Shown piece by piece: positions 7,966 through 16,261 of a stretch of DNA of 27,085 nucleotides. The stretch is from JBOGXB01 sp050694215 (GTDB lineage: Bacteria; Actinomycetota; CADDZG01; WHSQ01): NCBI GenBank assembly GCA_050694215.1, contig JBOGXB010000025.1, positions 1-27,085 of the forward strand. Direction: 5' to 3'. Positions within the stretch are counted from its first letter, which is position 1, and every line of letters begins with the position of its first letter. Made by a program: the position numbers and the translations under genes. The notes under the pieces are model-generated. The model was not told where the DNA came from and made no database searches. It worked only from the letters and a program-made list of their open reading frames with translations.

Positions 7966-9401
7966 GGCCTTTCGCCGGCAGAGGGCTCGCGCCACCTGCG
8001 GCCGTCGCGGGTCAGCATCTCCTCGGCAGAGTGCGGTCCCCACGAACCCGGGGGATAGACGCCGGGCCTCCCTCCCTGCGCCCAGTGCTGCAGGATTGGG
8101 TCGACGATCTGCCAGGCTTGCACGATCTCGTCTGAGCGCGTGAACAGGGTCGCTTCCCCGAGCATGCAGTCCAGCAGCAGCCGCTCGTAAGCCTCCGGGC
8201 TCCCAGATGGGAAGTCCTGCTCGTAGTAGAAGTCCATGTCCACCGTGCGCACGTTCACCTCGGGGCCCGGAACCTTGGTGCCGAACGTGAGAGAGATCCC
8301 TTCGTCGGGCTGGATCCGGATCACCAGTACGTTCGGCTGGATCTCTTCCACCGCGGTCCTTTCGAACAACAGATGCGGAACGCGCTGGAACTGGATCGCG
8401 ATCTCGGTGGCCGTCGTAGCCATTCGCTTGCCCGTGCGCAGGTAGAAGGGGACACCCGCCCACCGCCAGTTGTCGATCAAGAGGCGCATCGCCACGAACG
8501 TCTCGGTGGAGGACCGAGGGGCGACGCCCTCGATCTCCCGGTATCCCTCGTACTGGCCGCGCGCGGTCAGAACTCCACACTCGCTCACGGACAGGCGACG
8601 CACTGCTCGCAGCACCTGGACCTTCTCGCTGCGGATCGAGTCCGCGTCCCACGACACGGGGGGCTCCATCGCGATCAACGTGAGGAGCTGAAGCAGGTGG
8701 TTCTGGCCCACGTCTCGGAGAGCTCCGACTCCCTCGTAGAACCCCGCTCGTTCCTCGACCCCGAGGTCCTCGGCCACCGTTATCTGAACGTGGTCGATAT
8801 AGCGACGATTCCAGATCGGTTCGAATATGGCATTCGCAAACCTGAAGATCAACAGGTTCTGGACGGTTTCCTTTCCGAGGTAGTGGTCGATGCGAAAGAT
8901 CTGGTCCTCGGAGAAGACCGAGCGCACCGTCTCGTTGAGCTCCATCGCAGAGGCCAGGTCGTGACCGAACGGCTTCTCGACGACGAGCCGGTGCCACCCG
9001 GGCGTGTCGAGCAGCCCGGACTTTCCGATCTGCTCCGTTATCTCCACGAAGAAGCGCGGCAGCGTCGCCAGGTACCAGACCCGATTGCCGCCGGTGCCGT
9101 TGGAGGAGTCGATCTGCTCGAGCTGCTCCTTCAACCGGGCATACAGATCGGGGTCGGTTACGTCGCCGGGGACGTAGTAGATGTCCTTACCGAACAGATC
9201 CCACGTGTCGTCGGTCGGCGCCAGCCTCGAGTACTTCTCGATGTCACGGCGCGCGTCGGTCGCATACTGGTCGTGGGTGAACGTCGTGCGCGACGTCCCG
9301 ACCACCGCGGAGCTGTCCGGGAGGTGACCTTCCACCTGCAGGTTGTGGAGGGCGGGAAAGAGCTTTCTCCCCGCGAGGTCCCCAGATGCACCGAAGATCA
9401 C
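7962..9401 (-). CDS. zwf: Glucose-6-phosphate dehydrogenase (N-terminus probably extends to CTG 9437)
   Basis: A 479-residue product from GTG 9401. It oxidises glucose-6-phosphate to 6-phosphogluconolactone with NADP+ (or NAD+), the committed step of the oxidative pentose phosphate pathway. Visible are the dinucleotide-binding GASGDLA, the EKPFGHD motif, and the active-site RIDHYLGKE near residues 170-178. GTG 9401 would begin inside the first beta strand (IFGASGDL), leaving out residues that homologues have. The frame stays open upstream (SPNKLPDPCIVV) to a CTG at 9437 that overlaps the TGA of the previous gene and follows GAGG at a seven-base spacing. There is no other ATG/GTG/TTG before the next in-frame stop. 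Followed by pgl with a GTGA overlap. Confidence 0.95.
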   Translation of the reverse strand: MIFGASGDLAGRKLFPALHNLQVEGHLPDSSAVVGTSRTTFTHDQYATDARRDIEKYSRLAPTDDTWDLFGKDIYYVPGDVTDPDLYARLKEQLEQIDSSNGTGGNRVWYLATLPRFFVEITEQIGKSGLLDTPGWHRLVVEKPFGHDLASAMELNETVRSVFSEDQIFRIDHYLGKETVQNLLIFRFANAIFEPIWNRRYIDHVQITVAEDLGVEERAGFYEGVGALRDVGQNHLLQLLTLIAMEPPVSWDADSIRSEKVQVLRAVRRLSVSECGVLTARGQYEGYREIEGVAPRSSTETFVAMRLLIDNWRWAGVPFYLRTGKRMATTATEIAIQFQRVPHLLFERTAVEEIQPNVLVIRIQPDEGISLTFGTKVPGPEVNVRTVDMDFYYEQDFPSGSPEAYERLLLDCMLGEATLFTRSDEIVQAWQIVDPILQHWAQGGRPGVYPPGSWGPHSAEEMLTRDGRRWREPSAGERP

Positions 9402-9433
9402 GACGATGCAAGGATCGGGAAGCTTGTTCGGGC

Positions 9434-10228
9434 TCAGGACCAGGCCTCGTCGAGGAAGATCTTGTCGGACAGCCGGTTCGGTGGAAAGCGGAGCTCGAAG
9501 AAAGAGTTCGCCTGAACGAGCTCACAGTTCTGGAGCTCGCGCGCAAGCGCTTCGGAGTCGCTGAAGGGATGAAGGAAGTCGCGCTCGTGCCCCATGATCA
9601 GAGTGGGGATGTCGATCTTCTGACGGTCGTCGGGGTGGGGAGCCAGTCGCCCCGTCAATATCCCATGCAGGACGGCGGCCGAGGGGATGGGGTCACGCGC
9701 CAGGACATCCAGGATGACGTCGACGTAGAGGGAGGATCCCCGCGGGATGCGGGCGGCCAGCCTTGCGAACATCTCGAGGACCCCCGCCGCCTGTGCGTAG
9801 GCGATCGTCAGCGGAAGGAATATCACTCCTCCAGCCGGCGCGGCCCTCTCCAGCACCGGCATCTCGATGAACAACCCCCTGCACCTCTCCGGCGCGTGCG
9901 CGGCCACCTCGAGCGTCACGTTTGCGCCGAGGGACGTTCCGCCTATCACCGCTTCGCCGATGTCGAGGTAGTCGAGGAGACCCACGACCTGCCGACCGAA
10001 GATCTCCATCGAGTAATGGCGCGAGTGCTTGGGCTTGTCGCTCTCCCCGTGGCCCAAGAGATCGATGAGGATGACACGATTGCCTCGCTCGCCGAGAGCG
10101 TCCGCCAGCGGATAGTGATGGGTGCGGGGGAGGAGCAGCCCGTGGACCAGGACGATCGGCCGGGCGGCCATCCTCGGCCCGCGCTGTTCGAAGGCGATCT
10201 GGAACCCGTCGTAGGTGAACGAGGGCAT
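9434..10228 (-). CDS. Alpha/beta-hydrolase-fold protein, possibly lacking the catalytic His
   Basis: A 264-residue alpha/beta hydrolase. It has the oxyanion motif VLVHG at 26-30, a DLLGHGESD loop, the nucleophile elbow GTSLGAN with S99, and a C-terminal GHERDFLHPF segment supplying the likely acid. Family members normally carry a GH dipeptide in the last 30 residues. Here the corresponding stretch reads ANSFFELRFPPNRLSDKI and there is no His after the acid-containing segment, so the third triad member seems lost or replaced by Ser242. It may be a non-hydrolytic or altered enzyme; the substrate is unknown. It lies nine bases after the acyl-CoA synthetase gene and just before zwf. Confidence 0.85.
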   Translation of the reverse strand: MPSFTYDGFQIAFEQRGPRMAARPIVLVHGLLLPRTHHYPLADALGERGNRVILIDLLGHGESDKPKHSRHYSMEIFGRQVVGLLDYLDIGEAVIGGTSLGANVTLEVAAHAPERCRGLFIEMPVLERAAPAGGVIFLPLTIAYAQAAGVLEMFARLAARIPRGSSLYVDVILDVLARDPIPSAAVLHGILTGRLAPHPDDRQKIDIPTLIMGHERDFLHPFSDSEALARELQNCELVQANSFFELRFPPNRLSDKIFLDEAWS

Positions 10229-10237
10229 GGTTAAAGC

Positions 10238-11899
10238 CTAGTCGTCAAGTTCCTCGGCCCCCTCGAGGCTCTTGATCAACTCTCTCTTCAACACCTTGCC
10301 CGTGCTCGTGCGCGGCAGCTCGTCGATCCTCTCGACCCTCTTGGGGACCTTGAACGAGGCGAGGTCGCGCGTGCACGTTCCAATTACGTCCTCCTCGGAG
10401 GCGTTCCCCACGACAAATGCCGCAAGCACCTCTCCATACTCTTCGTCCTTCACCCCGAGAACGGACGCTTCCGACACGCCGTCGATCGACTCGATGACCT
10501 CCTCGACTTCGATCGGGTAGACGTTCTCCCCACCGATCACGACCATGTCGTCGGCCCGGCCCTCGATGAACAGGAATCCCTTTTCGTCGAGTCTGCCGAG
10601 GTCGCCGATGGACATGTACCCATCTCGCTCCTCCTTCGATTCTCCCGACGTGTAGCCCTCGAAGTGGACATCCGACTTGATGAAGAGCTCGCCGACCTCA
10701 CCTATTTGTGCCCTCTCGCCGTCCTTCGTGAAAACGGCTATCTCGGTGCCGGGAACCGGCTTGCCGACCGACTTTGGATTTGCATTTATGTCCTCGGGCC
10801 GTGCGATCGCAACCCAGCCGACCTCGGTGGACCCGTAGAGGTCGTAGAGAACATCCCCGAACAGGTCCATCGCAGCCTTGCGCAGATCGGAGGACATGGC
10901 CGAGCCGCTGGCCATGACGATCCTCAGGCTCGACAGGTCGTAACGGGACTTGACGTCGTCATCGAGGGACAGGATGCGCTTGATCATCACTGGGACGAAG
11001 CTGGCCGCGGTCGCGCCATGCTTTTCGATCATCTCGAGTGAGCCTTCAGCGTCGAACCTGTCCGGGAGCACGAGCGTCGACCCAAGCATCATCGTAACGA
11101 TCGACGTGAACAGGCCGAACGAATGGAACAACGGAGCCGGGCAGTAGATGACGTCGTCGCGCCGGTATGGGACGACCGAGAGGACGTGAGTCAGTGGACC
11201 GATGCCGGTGGACGATGCGTCACGAGATGCCCCCTTCGGTTTCCCCGTGGTGCCGGAGGTGTGGATGATCACCTTGGCCGACCCTCGGTCGCGAGTGAAA
11301 GGGGACGGGGGGGCCGAGGAATGCTCTCGCACGTAATCCTCGTAGGGGTCGGACCCCGTCACGGCGTCGCCGTCGGCGCCGACATGGAGGAGATGGAGGC
11401 CTCCCGTGTCCGCCTTCTCCACCTGCTCGGAGTGGGCGGTGTCATAGACGACGAGGGCAAGCCCGGCGTCATCGAGTGTTGCCTCCAACTCCTTTGGCTT
11501 CGCCCAGGTATTCATCGGACAGGCGACGATCCCGAGCTTCTGAGCTCCGAGGATGAGCTCCAACATCTCCCTGCCGTTGCGAAGCAACATTCCGACCCTG
11601 TCGTTGCCGCGCAAGCCCGCGTCGTGCAGCGCGTTTGCAACCTGATTGGAGCGAAGATCGAGCTCCTCCCAAGTAAGGGTCCCGTCGCGGTCGTGGACGG
11701 CCGGCTTGTCCCCGACGACGATTGCGTTCATGCGACTGATGATCCCGAGCGACGGTCCCCGCCCGAGCAGCCAGGGTAGAGATCTGGCGATCGCGAGCGG
11801 GGCCATGGGGCTGAGCGCGCCGGCCCGCTGTAGCTGGAGCAGGGTAGAGGGGTGGGCGAACTCCGCGACCCGCCTGAGACCGTCGAGTGCGCTCCCCAC
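10238..11899 (-). CDS. Long-chain acyl-CoA synthetase-like AMP-forming ligase
   Basis: A 553-residue member of the ANL adenylating superfamily. It activates a carboxylic acid (probably a fatty acid) to acyl-AMP and then acyl-CoA. Motifs: P-loop TSGTTGKPKGA, YGSTEVGW (A5), SIGDLGRLDEKGFLFIEGR (A7-A8 region), and a C-terminal STGKVLKREL with the catalytic lysine. The N-terminal helical part (LLQLQRAGAL) resembles mycobacterial FadD proteins. GTG 11899 was chosen because it lies 13 bases after the patatin stop, behind a G-rich stretch; the longer frame to 12058 would run into patatin in another frame. Its neighbours are a patatin lipase upstream and a hydrolase-fold gene downstream, suggesting fatty acid activation after lipid cleavage. 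Confidence 0.92.
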   Translation of the reverse strand: MGSALDGLRRVAEFAHPSTLLQLQRAGALSPMAPLAIARSLPWLLGRGPSLGIISRMNAIVVGDKPAVHDRDGTLTWEELDLRSNQVANALHDAGLRGNDRVGMLLRNGREMLELILGAQKLGIVACPMNTWAKPKELEATLDDAGLALVVYDTAHSEQVEKADTGGLHLLHVGADGDAVTGSDPYEDYVREHSSAPPSPFTRDRGSAKVIIHTSGTTGKPKGASRDASSTGIGPLTHVLSVVPYRRDDVIYCPAPLFHSFGLFTSIVTMMLGSTLVLPDRFDAEGSLEMIEKHGATAASFVPVMIKRILSLDDDVKSRYDLSSLRIVMASGSAMSSDLRKAAMDLFGDVLYDLYGSTEVGWVAIARPEDINANPKSVGKPVPGTEIAVFTKDGERAQIGEVGELFIKSDVHFEGYTSGESKEERDGYMSIGDLGRLDEKGFLFIEGRADDMVVIGGENVYPIEVEEVIESIDGVSEASVLGVKDEEYGEVLAAFVVGNASEEDVIGTCTRDLASFKVPKRVERIDELPRTSTGKVLKRELIKSLEGAEELDD

Positions 11900-11912
11900 T
11901 AGTGCCCCATCC

Positions 11913-12932
11913 CTAGCCGGCCCTTTCCTCGTCCGCCCCCGCTTTGAACGAAGCGAGGACGGGATGATCGACGTTCTCGCGCAGCAACCGCAATGTGCCC
12001 CGGCGCGCGTCCTCTGAAAAAACAGCTCGATCGAAGTGACGCATCGAATTCGTTCCATGTGAGCGCAGCTCGGTGAGCCACGGCCGTATCACAAAGACCT
12101 GGACACCTTTGGCGCGGGCCTCTTTCACCTCGCGGCTCAGAGCGCGCGCGAACAGTGAGCGGATGAGCATCGGCGCCCACAGCCTGGGCTCGCTCGCGGC
12201 AACCACGCCGTCGTTCAGATATCCAAGAGGGGCCACGCAGAGGATCACGTCGCACCCATCGTCGGTTGCCAGGTCCAACGAGGTCGCGCTGGCGACTCCT
12301 CCGTCTACGAACTGTCTGTCTCCTATCCGAACCGGTGGGAAGACTCCGGGGATCGCGGTCGAGGCGAGCACCGCGTCGGGCAGGGGTGCGGGAGGAGCGC
12401 TCGGATGCCCGAAGGCAACTCTCTCTCCCGTGTAGAGGTCGACCGTGCACAGATAGAGGCCGGGCCGCGGCCACTCCTGGGGGAGATCCTCGCTGAATCG
12501 GAGGCGCGTCTCCGTCGTTGAGTAGAGGCCGGACGGGAAGGCGCGCCTCAGCGCCGACGCCGGGATGCGACCGCCGGTAAGGGCGCGGCGTAGATAGCCT
12601 CGCGACGCCGCGGCGGCGAACAGCGAGCCGAGGCCCCGGCGGACGCGCTCTCCGCGCGTCCGAGACAGCGGAGTGAAGATGCTTCTGACCTCTCGGCGCT
12701 GCTCGTTTGGGTCCGGCTCGGCCTCGGGGTGTTGCCACTGCGCATAGGCGTAGAAGTCGCCCATGTCCCAGCCGGAGGCGAGGTAGGAGCCGATCACGGA
12801 GCCGGCGCTGGTGCCGACGATGACGTCGACGCCGGATAAATCGAGCCCCTGATCCTCGAGCGCCTTCAGGACGCCGGCGTGGTAGGCCATCCCGACCAGG
12901 CCTCCTCCACCGAGCACCAATCCCCGTTTCAT
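11913..12932 (-). CDS. Patatin-like phospholipase
   Basis: A 339-residue protein with a Ser-Asp dyad lipase fold: oxyanion glycines GGGGL at 8-12, nucleophile elbow GTSAGS with S42, and catalytic D210 in FVDGGV. Such enzymes release fatty acids from phospholipids or acylglycerols, usually inside the cell or at the membrane inner face. There is no signal peptide; the protein begins MKRGLVLGGGG. It lies 21 bases downstream of the exported phosphatase-like gene and 13 bases before the acyl-CoA synthetase gene, so it is very likely co-transcribed and may feed that enzyme with fatty acids (inference from order). Confidence 0.93.
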   Translation of the reverse strand: MKRGLVLGGGGLVGMAYHAGVLKALEDQGLDLSGVDVIVGTSAGSVIGSYLASGWDMGDFYAYAQWQHPEAEPDPNEQRREVRSIFTPLSRTRGERVRRGLGSLFAAAASRGYLRRALTGGRIPASALRRAFPSGLYSTTETRLRFSEDLPQEWPRPGLYLCTVDLYTGERVAFGHPSAPPAPLPDAVLASTAIPGVFPPVRIGDRQFVDGGVASATSLDLATDDGCDVILCVAPLGYLNDGVVAASEPRLWAPMLIRSLFARALSREVKEARAKGVQVFVIRPWLTELRSHGTNSMRHFDRAVFSEDARRGTLRLLRENVDHPVLASFKAGADEERAG

Positions 12933-12953
12933 GACAGAAGAGCCTATGTCGGC

Positions 12954-14612
12954 TCAAGCCTTCAGGCCGTCGGGCGGCTCGGCAGAGCCGAACCTGCATC
13001 GCATGATCTCGTCGAGGCGGCCCCCGGGGAAGGCAGCGGCAAGGACCGGCTCATCGCCTCTGTCCGCGTACGGCTCTGGGAGCTCACCGGGGGAGTTGTC
13101 CGCGATGGTGTAGTCGTTGAGGAACTCCGCGACCTCGCCGGGGGTCACCGCGAGGTCTTCCATCGCGTCCCGGCTGAGGAAGGGGCCGACCGCGCTCGTC
13201 TCATCGACCAGGGGGCGGTCTTTCGTCCCGAAGCGGGCGTCGATGTCGTCCTTCAGCTGGCCCTGCATAAGCGGCCAGGCTCCCGTCCGGCGCGCCGAAG
13301 GGGTGTGGCCGTGGTCGGCGGTAACTATCACGGTGTAGTTGCCGACCGCGCGATCGAGGTAATCGACCAGCTCGCCCAACGCTTCGTCCTGGGCCTCGAG
13401 CACCGCTCCCATCTCGGGCGAGTCGATCGAGTATTGGTGGCCCACTATGTCGGTGATCTTCAGGTTGGTGAACAGAAGGTCCGTGACTTCGTCGGCGCCG
13501 TACCCCTCTTGCTTCATCATCTTGAGCAACGCTCTCGTGTGGTAGCGGACCCATCCGGGATTGTCGTGGAGCTCTACCTCGTGCCCTCTCCAGGCGCCGT
13601 CGGATTTGCCATCGTCGAGGTCGGCGGCATCCAGGGCCTTGTCGAGGCCCGGAAAGCCACCCGTGAAGTACTGCGGGGTCGCGTAGAACGCGTCGTTTCC
13701 TCTGATCTTCTCCGTGCCCCCGATCAGAGCAAGGAGGTCGGCGTCCCCGCCCTCGAGCTGCGTGCCGTGGCTCATCATCCCCATCTGCCAGGACTTCCAT
13801 GCGAGCATTCCCACGAGCGGTTCGTTGCCGAGGGCGCGGTCGATCTCGTCCGCGAATGTCGTGAGCTTCAAGTCTTTCGGATTCCTGTCCGCGAACGGCT
13901 GCCGCACCTCTCCAGTGGCGGTGCGATAAGCGATCGCAGTGACCCCGTGGTCTCGGGGGAACGCGCCGGTACCGAGGCTCGAATGGGTCGCGGGAGTGAT
14001 CGACGGCGAGGAGCCCACCGTGGCTCGCAGGTACGAGGTGCCTTCCTGCTCCATGCGAGCAAGGTTCGGCCACCGGTTGGGCCATCGCTCGAGCACGTTG
14101 CGGCCGACGCCGTCCCACACCACGACGACGACGACCCTGGGGGGCTCGGCGGCATCCTCCAGGGCCTCTTCGAGCGTGCGTCCCGCGCGTCCCGGGAGGT
14201 CGACGCGGGCCATCTCGCCGACGGTGGGGTAGACGTCGGTGATGCTGGCGAACTCGTCCACAGGGCCGTTGGCCGAGATCTGCCCCGGTCCGTACAGAAC
14301 GAGTGGGACCGTCTGTACGTAGTCCCACGGCCCGGAGTGGCTCGTCACCCCGAAGGAGCCCGAGTAGTTAGGCGGGAGGGGAACGGTCGTAACGTCCTCG
14401 GAATGGACCCGGTGGTAGCCGCGCCAGATCCGGACCAGCTCCCTATCATCGAGGCCGCAGCCGCGTTCGACGGGGTCGTTCGTGTCGAACGCCCTCTCCT
14501 CCTCGGCGAGCGCCCCTGCCGGCGAGGCCGCGTCGTCCCTCGAGTTCCACACGAGGATGATGGCTCCCGCGACGACGGCGGCTACGGGGACCGCGAGCCA
14601 TCTCTTGAGCAC
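12954..14612 (-). CDS. Membrane-anchored alkaline-phosphatase-superfamily hydrolase with apparently permuted metal site
   Basis: A 552-residue protein with an N-terminal signal anchor (hydrophobic about 5-22), probably facing outward. It carries a nucleotide pyrophosphatase/phosphodiesterase-type metal site: D167 (WDGVGRN), nucleophile T206 (PSITPATH), D388 and H392 (DIVGH), D433-H434 (ADHGH). The spacings are like those of bacterial NPP enzymes. The usual last metal-binding His of the C-terminal part is missing: no His occurs after 436. Instead residues about 88-150 (TSHSGPWDY with H92, VPLVLYGPG, ITDVYPTV, LPGRAGRTL) match the family's normal C-terminal segment but precede the catalytic core. 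The GTG start has a TAnnnT box exactly six bases upstream. First gene of the minus-strand lipid/pentose-phosphate cluster. Confidence 0.88.
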   Translation of the reverse strand: MLKRWLAVPVAAVVAGAIILVWNSRDDAASPAGALAEEERAFDTNDPVERGCGLDDRELVRIWRGYHRVHSEDVTTVPLPPNYSGSFGVTSHSGPWDYVQTVPLVLYGPGQISANGPVDEFASITDVYPTVGEMARVDLPGRAGRTLEEALEDAAEPPRVVVVVVWDGVGRNVLERWPNRWPNLARMEQEGTSYLRATVGSSPSITPATHSSLGTGAFPRDHGVTAIAYRTATGEVRQPFADRNPKDLKLTTFADEIDRALGNEPLVGMLAWKSWQMGMMSHGTQLEGGDADLLALIGGTEKIRGNDAFYATPQYFTGGFPGLDKALDAADLDDGKSDGAWRGHEVELHDNPGWVRYHTRALLKMMKQEGYGADEVTDLLFTNLKITDIVGHQYSIDSPEMGAVLEAQDEALGELVDYLDRAVGNYTVIVTADHGHTPSARRTGAWPLMQGQLKDDIDARFGTKDRPLVDETSAVGPFLSRDAMEDLAVTPGEVAEFLNDYTIADNSPGELPEPYADRGDEPVLAAAFPGGRLDEIMRCRFGSAEPPDGLKA

Positions 14613-14618
14613 CGCGGC

Positions 14619-14624
14619 AGGCTA
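14619..14624 (-). promoter_or_regulatory. Leaderless -10 box of the phosphatase gene
   Basis: TAGCCT followed by six bases and then GTG 14612. A start of transcription seven bases after the box would fall on the G of GTG, giving an mRNA without a leader. No Shine-Dalgarno is seen. It lies back to back with the box at 14636-14641. Confidence 0.55.
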
Positions 14625-14635
14625 GCAGGGCAGCC

Positions 14636-14641
14636 TAGTCT
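14636..14641 (+). promoter_or_regulatory. Leaderless -10 box of the split-barrel gene
   Basis: TAGTCT followed by six bases and then ATG 14648, the phasing typical of actinobacterial leaderless genes. This favours ATG 14648 over the next in-frame ATG at 14672. Confidence 0.55.
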
Positions 14642-14647
14642 CGGCGC

Positions 14648-15121
14648 ATGAGCCCTCGGCCTGATCTGTCCATGAGCATCGAGGACGTCGCCACCTTCCT
14701 CGAGGGACCACACGTCGGCATCCTCTCGACCATGGATCGGAAGGGTTTTCCGCACTCCGTCGGCATCTACTACCTACCTCGCGTCCACGAGGAGCCCTTC
14801 GAGTTCGACATGTGGGTCTACGCAAAGAGCCAGAAGGCGCGCAACGTCGTTAGGGACCCGCATGCGGCACTGCTCGTGGAGAAGGGTGAGCCGTACGAGG
14901 ACCTCAGGGGCGTGCTCGTCAGGGGCATGGGGGTGGTGATCGACAATCGAGACGAGGTCTTCGATCTGGGACGCGAGATCTACGAGCGCTATTTCTTTCC
15001 TCGGACGGGCATCCCGATCGACGAGGGTGCGGCGCAACGCATAGTGCAGCAGTCCGCCAAGCGCGTGATCCTTCGACTCGTGTCCCGGCGAATCGCCTCC
15101 TGGGATCACTCGAAGGGCTGA
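14648..15121 (+). CDS. Pyridoxamine 5'-phosphate oxidase-like split-barrel flavin/F420-binding protein
   Basis: A 157-residue protein of the PNPOx-like split-barrel fold: a GILSTMDRKGFPHSVGIYY opening strand pair, a MWVYAKSQKARNVVRDPHAALLV core with the cofactor-phosphate-binding SQKARN turn, and a C-terminal RVILRLVSRRIASWDH strand. Proteins of this kind in actinobacteria bind FMN or F420 and reduce small molecules; the actual substrate cannot be told. The length is that of single-domain members. Transcribed divergently from the phosphatase gene with 35 bases between starts and back-to-back -10 boxes. Downstream is a 9-bp inverted repeat, then an aldo/keto reductase gene with its own ribosome site. 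Confidence 0.88.
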   Translation: MSPRPDLSMSIEDVATFLEGPHVGILSTMDRKGFPHSVGIYYLPRVHEEPFEFDMWVYAKSQKARNVVRDPHAALLVEKGEPYEDLRGVLVRGMGVVIDNRDEVFDLGREIYERYFFPRTGIPIDEGAAQRIVQQSAKRVILRLVSRRIASWDHSKG

Positions 15122-15123
15122 GG

Positions 15124-15166
15124 TCCCCGGGGTTACGCGGTTCTTCAACCTCCATGGCCCCGGGGA
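15124..15166. repeat. Inverted repeat after the split-barrel gene
   Basis: TCCCCGGGG at 15124-15132 and CCCCGGGGA at 15158-15166 are perfect 9-bp arms 25 bases apart, starting two bases after the stop at 15121. Each arm contains the self-complementary CCCCGGGG. It could act as a Rho-independent-like stop of transcription, but there is no T-run after it, so the role is unsure. Confidence 0.45.
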
Positions 15167-15232
15167 ACAACATGGGTTGGGTACGGTTCAGCCCGCAGGC
15201 AAAGTACCGACGGATGCAATTGGGAGGTTTGA

Positions 15233-16186
15233 GTGAGGACGCGGAAGCTCGGAAGCGGAGGCCCGGACATCTCGGTCGTGGGTTACGGGAGCTGGGAGGC
15301 CGGCGGCATGGCCTGGGGCGACAACCCGCCCGACGACGAGGTCCTCAGGGCGATGCGGGTAGCCATCGATGCGGGCGTCAACTGGATCGACACGGCCGAG
15401 GTCTACGGGGGCGGCCGTTCGGAGGAGCTCGTCGGCGAGGCCGTTACAGGGCACGACGAGGTGTTGGTGTTCACGAAGGTCGCCCCGAAGCCCGCGGGCA
15501 GTGGCCTGCACAGGGCGGGCGTGCGGTCGGCCGCGGAAGCCAGCCTTGGCAGGCTCGGGCGCGAGCGGATCGACCTCATGCAGCTTCACTGGCAGGATCG
15601 AAAGATCCCCATCGAGGAAACGTGGGAGGCGATGGCTTCCCTTGTGGAAGACGGTTTGGTCCGCTGGATCGGCGTCTCCAACTTCGGCCGGAAGCTCATA
15701 GAGAGGTGCGAGAGGATCCGGCACATCGACTCCCTGCAGCCGCAATTCTCGATGCTCATGCGAAGGGGCCGCGACGACCTCTTCCCGTTCTGCGAATCGA
15801 ACGGTACGGGGGTCATCTGCTACGGCCCCCTCGCTTACGGCCTGCTTACGGGAAGGTTCACGAAGGACACGAAGTTCGGGAAGAACGACTGGCGTGGTGG
15901 AGGCCACGGCGTCGGTTACTACGAGGACCTCTTCGTGCCCGGCAAGTTCGAGGACAACGTCGACGTGGTGGAGGAGCTACGTCCCACCGCGAAACAGATC
16001 GGTGTGAGCTTGACTCAGCTTGCTCTCGCATGGGCGTTCCATCAGGACGGAGTAACCGGAGCGATCGCCGGATCGCGCTCCGCCGACCACGTGAGGGACA
16101 ACGCCGCCGCCGGAGACGTCACGCTCGAGGAGAAGGACCTCGACGAGATCGAGTCGATCCTCGCGGTGCGCTCGCCTGGTTCCTGA
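15233..16186 (+). CDS. Aldo/keto reductase
   Basis: A 317-residue NADPH-dependent aldo/keto reductase with a TIM-barrel fold that reduces aldehydes or ketones to alcohols in the cytoplasm. The catalytic tetrad is complete: D53 and Y58 in WIDTAEVYG, K82 in FTKVAPK, H119 in LMQLHWQD. The cofactor-side motifs GVSNFG and IAGSRSADHV (2'-phosphate recognition region) are present. Substrate unknown; it resembles the AKR11/AKR13 general stress type more than xylose reductase. The start is GTG 15233, preceded by GGGAGG with a five-base gap. The 111 bases upstream carry the CCCCGGGG inverted repeat. Convergent with the EamA gene. Confidence 0.93.
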   Translation: MRTRKLGSGGPDISVVGYGSWEAGGMAWGDNPPDDEVLRAMRVAIDAGVNWIDTAEVYGGGRSEELVGEAVTGHDEVLVFTKVAPKPAGSGLHRAGVRSAAEASLGRLGRERIDLMQLHWQDRKIPIEETWEAMASLVEDGLVRWIGVSNFGRKLIERCERIRHIDSLQPQFSMLMRRGRDDLFPFCESNGTGVICYGPLAYGLLTGRFTKDTKFGKNDWRGGGHGVGYYEDLFVPGKFEDNVDVVEELRPTAKQIGVSLTQLALAWAFHQDGVTGAIAGSRSADHVRDNAAAGDVTLEEKDLDEIESILAVRSPGS

Positions 16187-16261
16187 CGGCCGTTCCTGCA
16201 ACCTCCCGTTCGGGCCGGTCTTCTCGAGGCAAATGCTGTTTGGATATGTGTGGCCCGGCCC

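Noticed and set aside
8373..9515. Plus-strand frame of 380 codons opposite zwf
   Set aside because: Shadow of zwf, with composition typical of antisense frames and no family likeness.
11899..12999. Minus-strand frame of 366 codons overlapping patatin in another frame
   Set aside because: Arginine-rich shadow of the patatin gene, which carries the GTSAGS and DGG motifs in its own frame.
12879..14651. Plus-strand frame of 590 codons opposite the phosphatase gene
   Set aside because: The minus strand encodes all metal ligands of the phosphatase; the plus-strand product has no recognisable motif.
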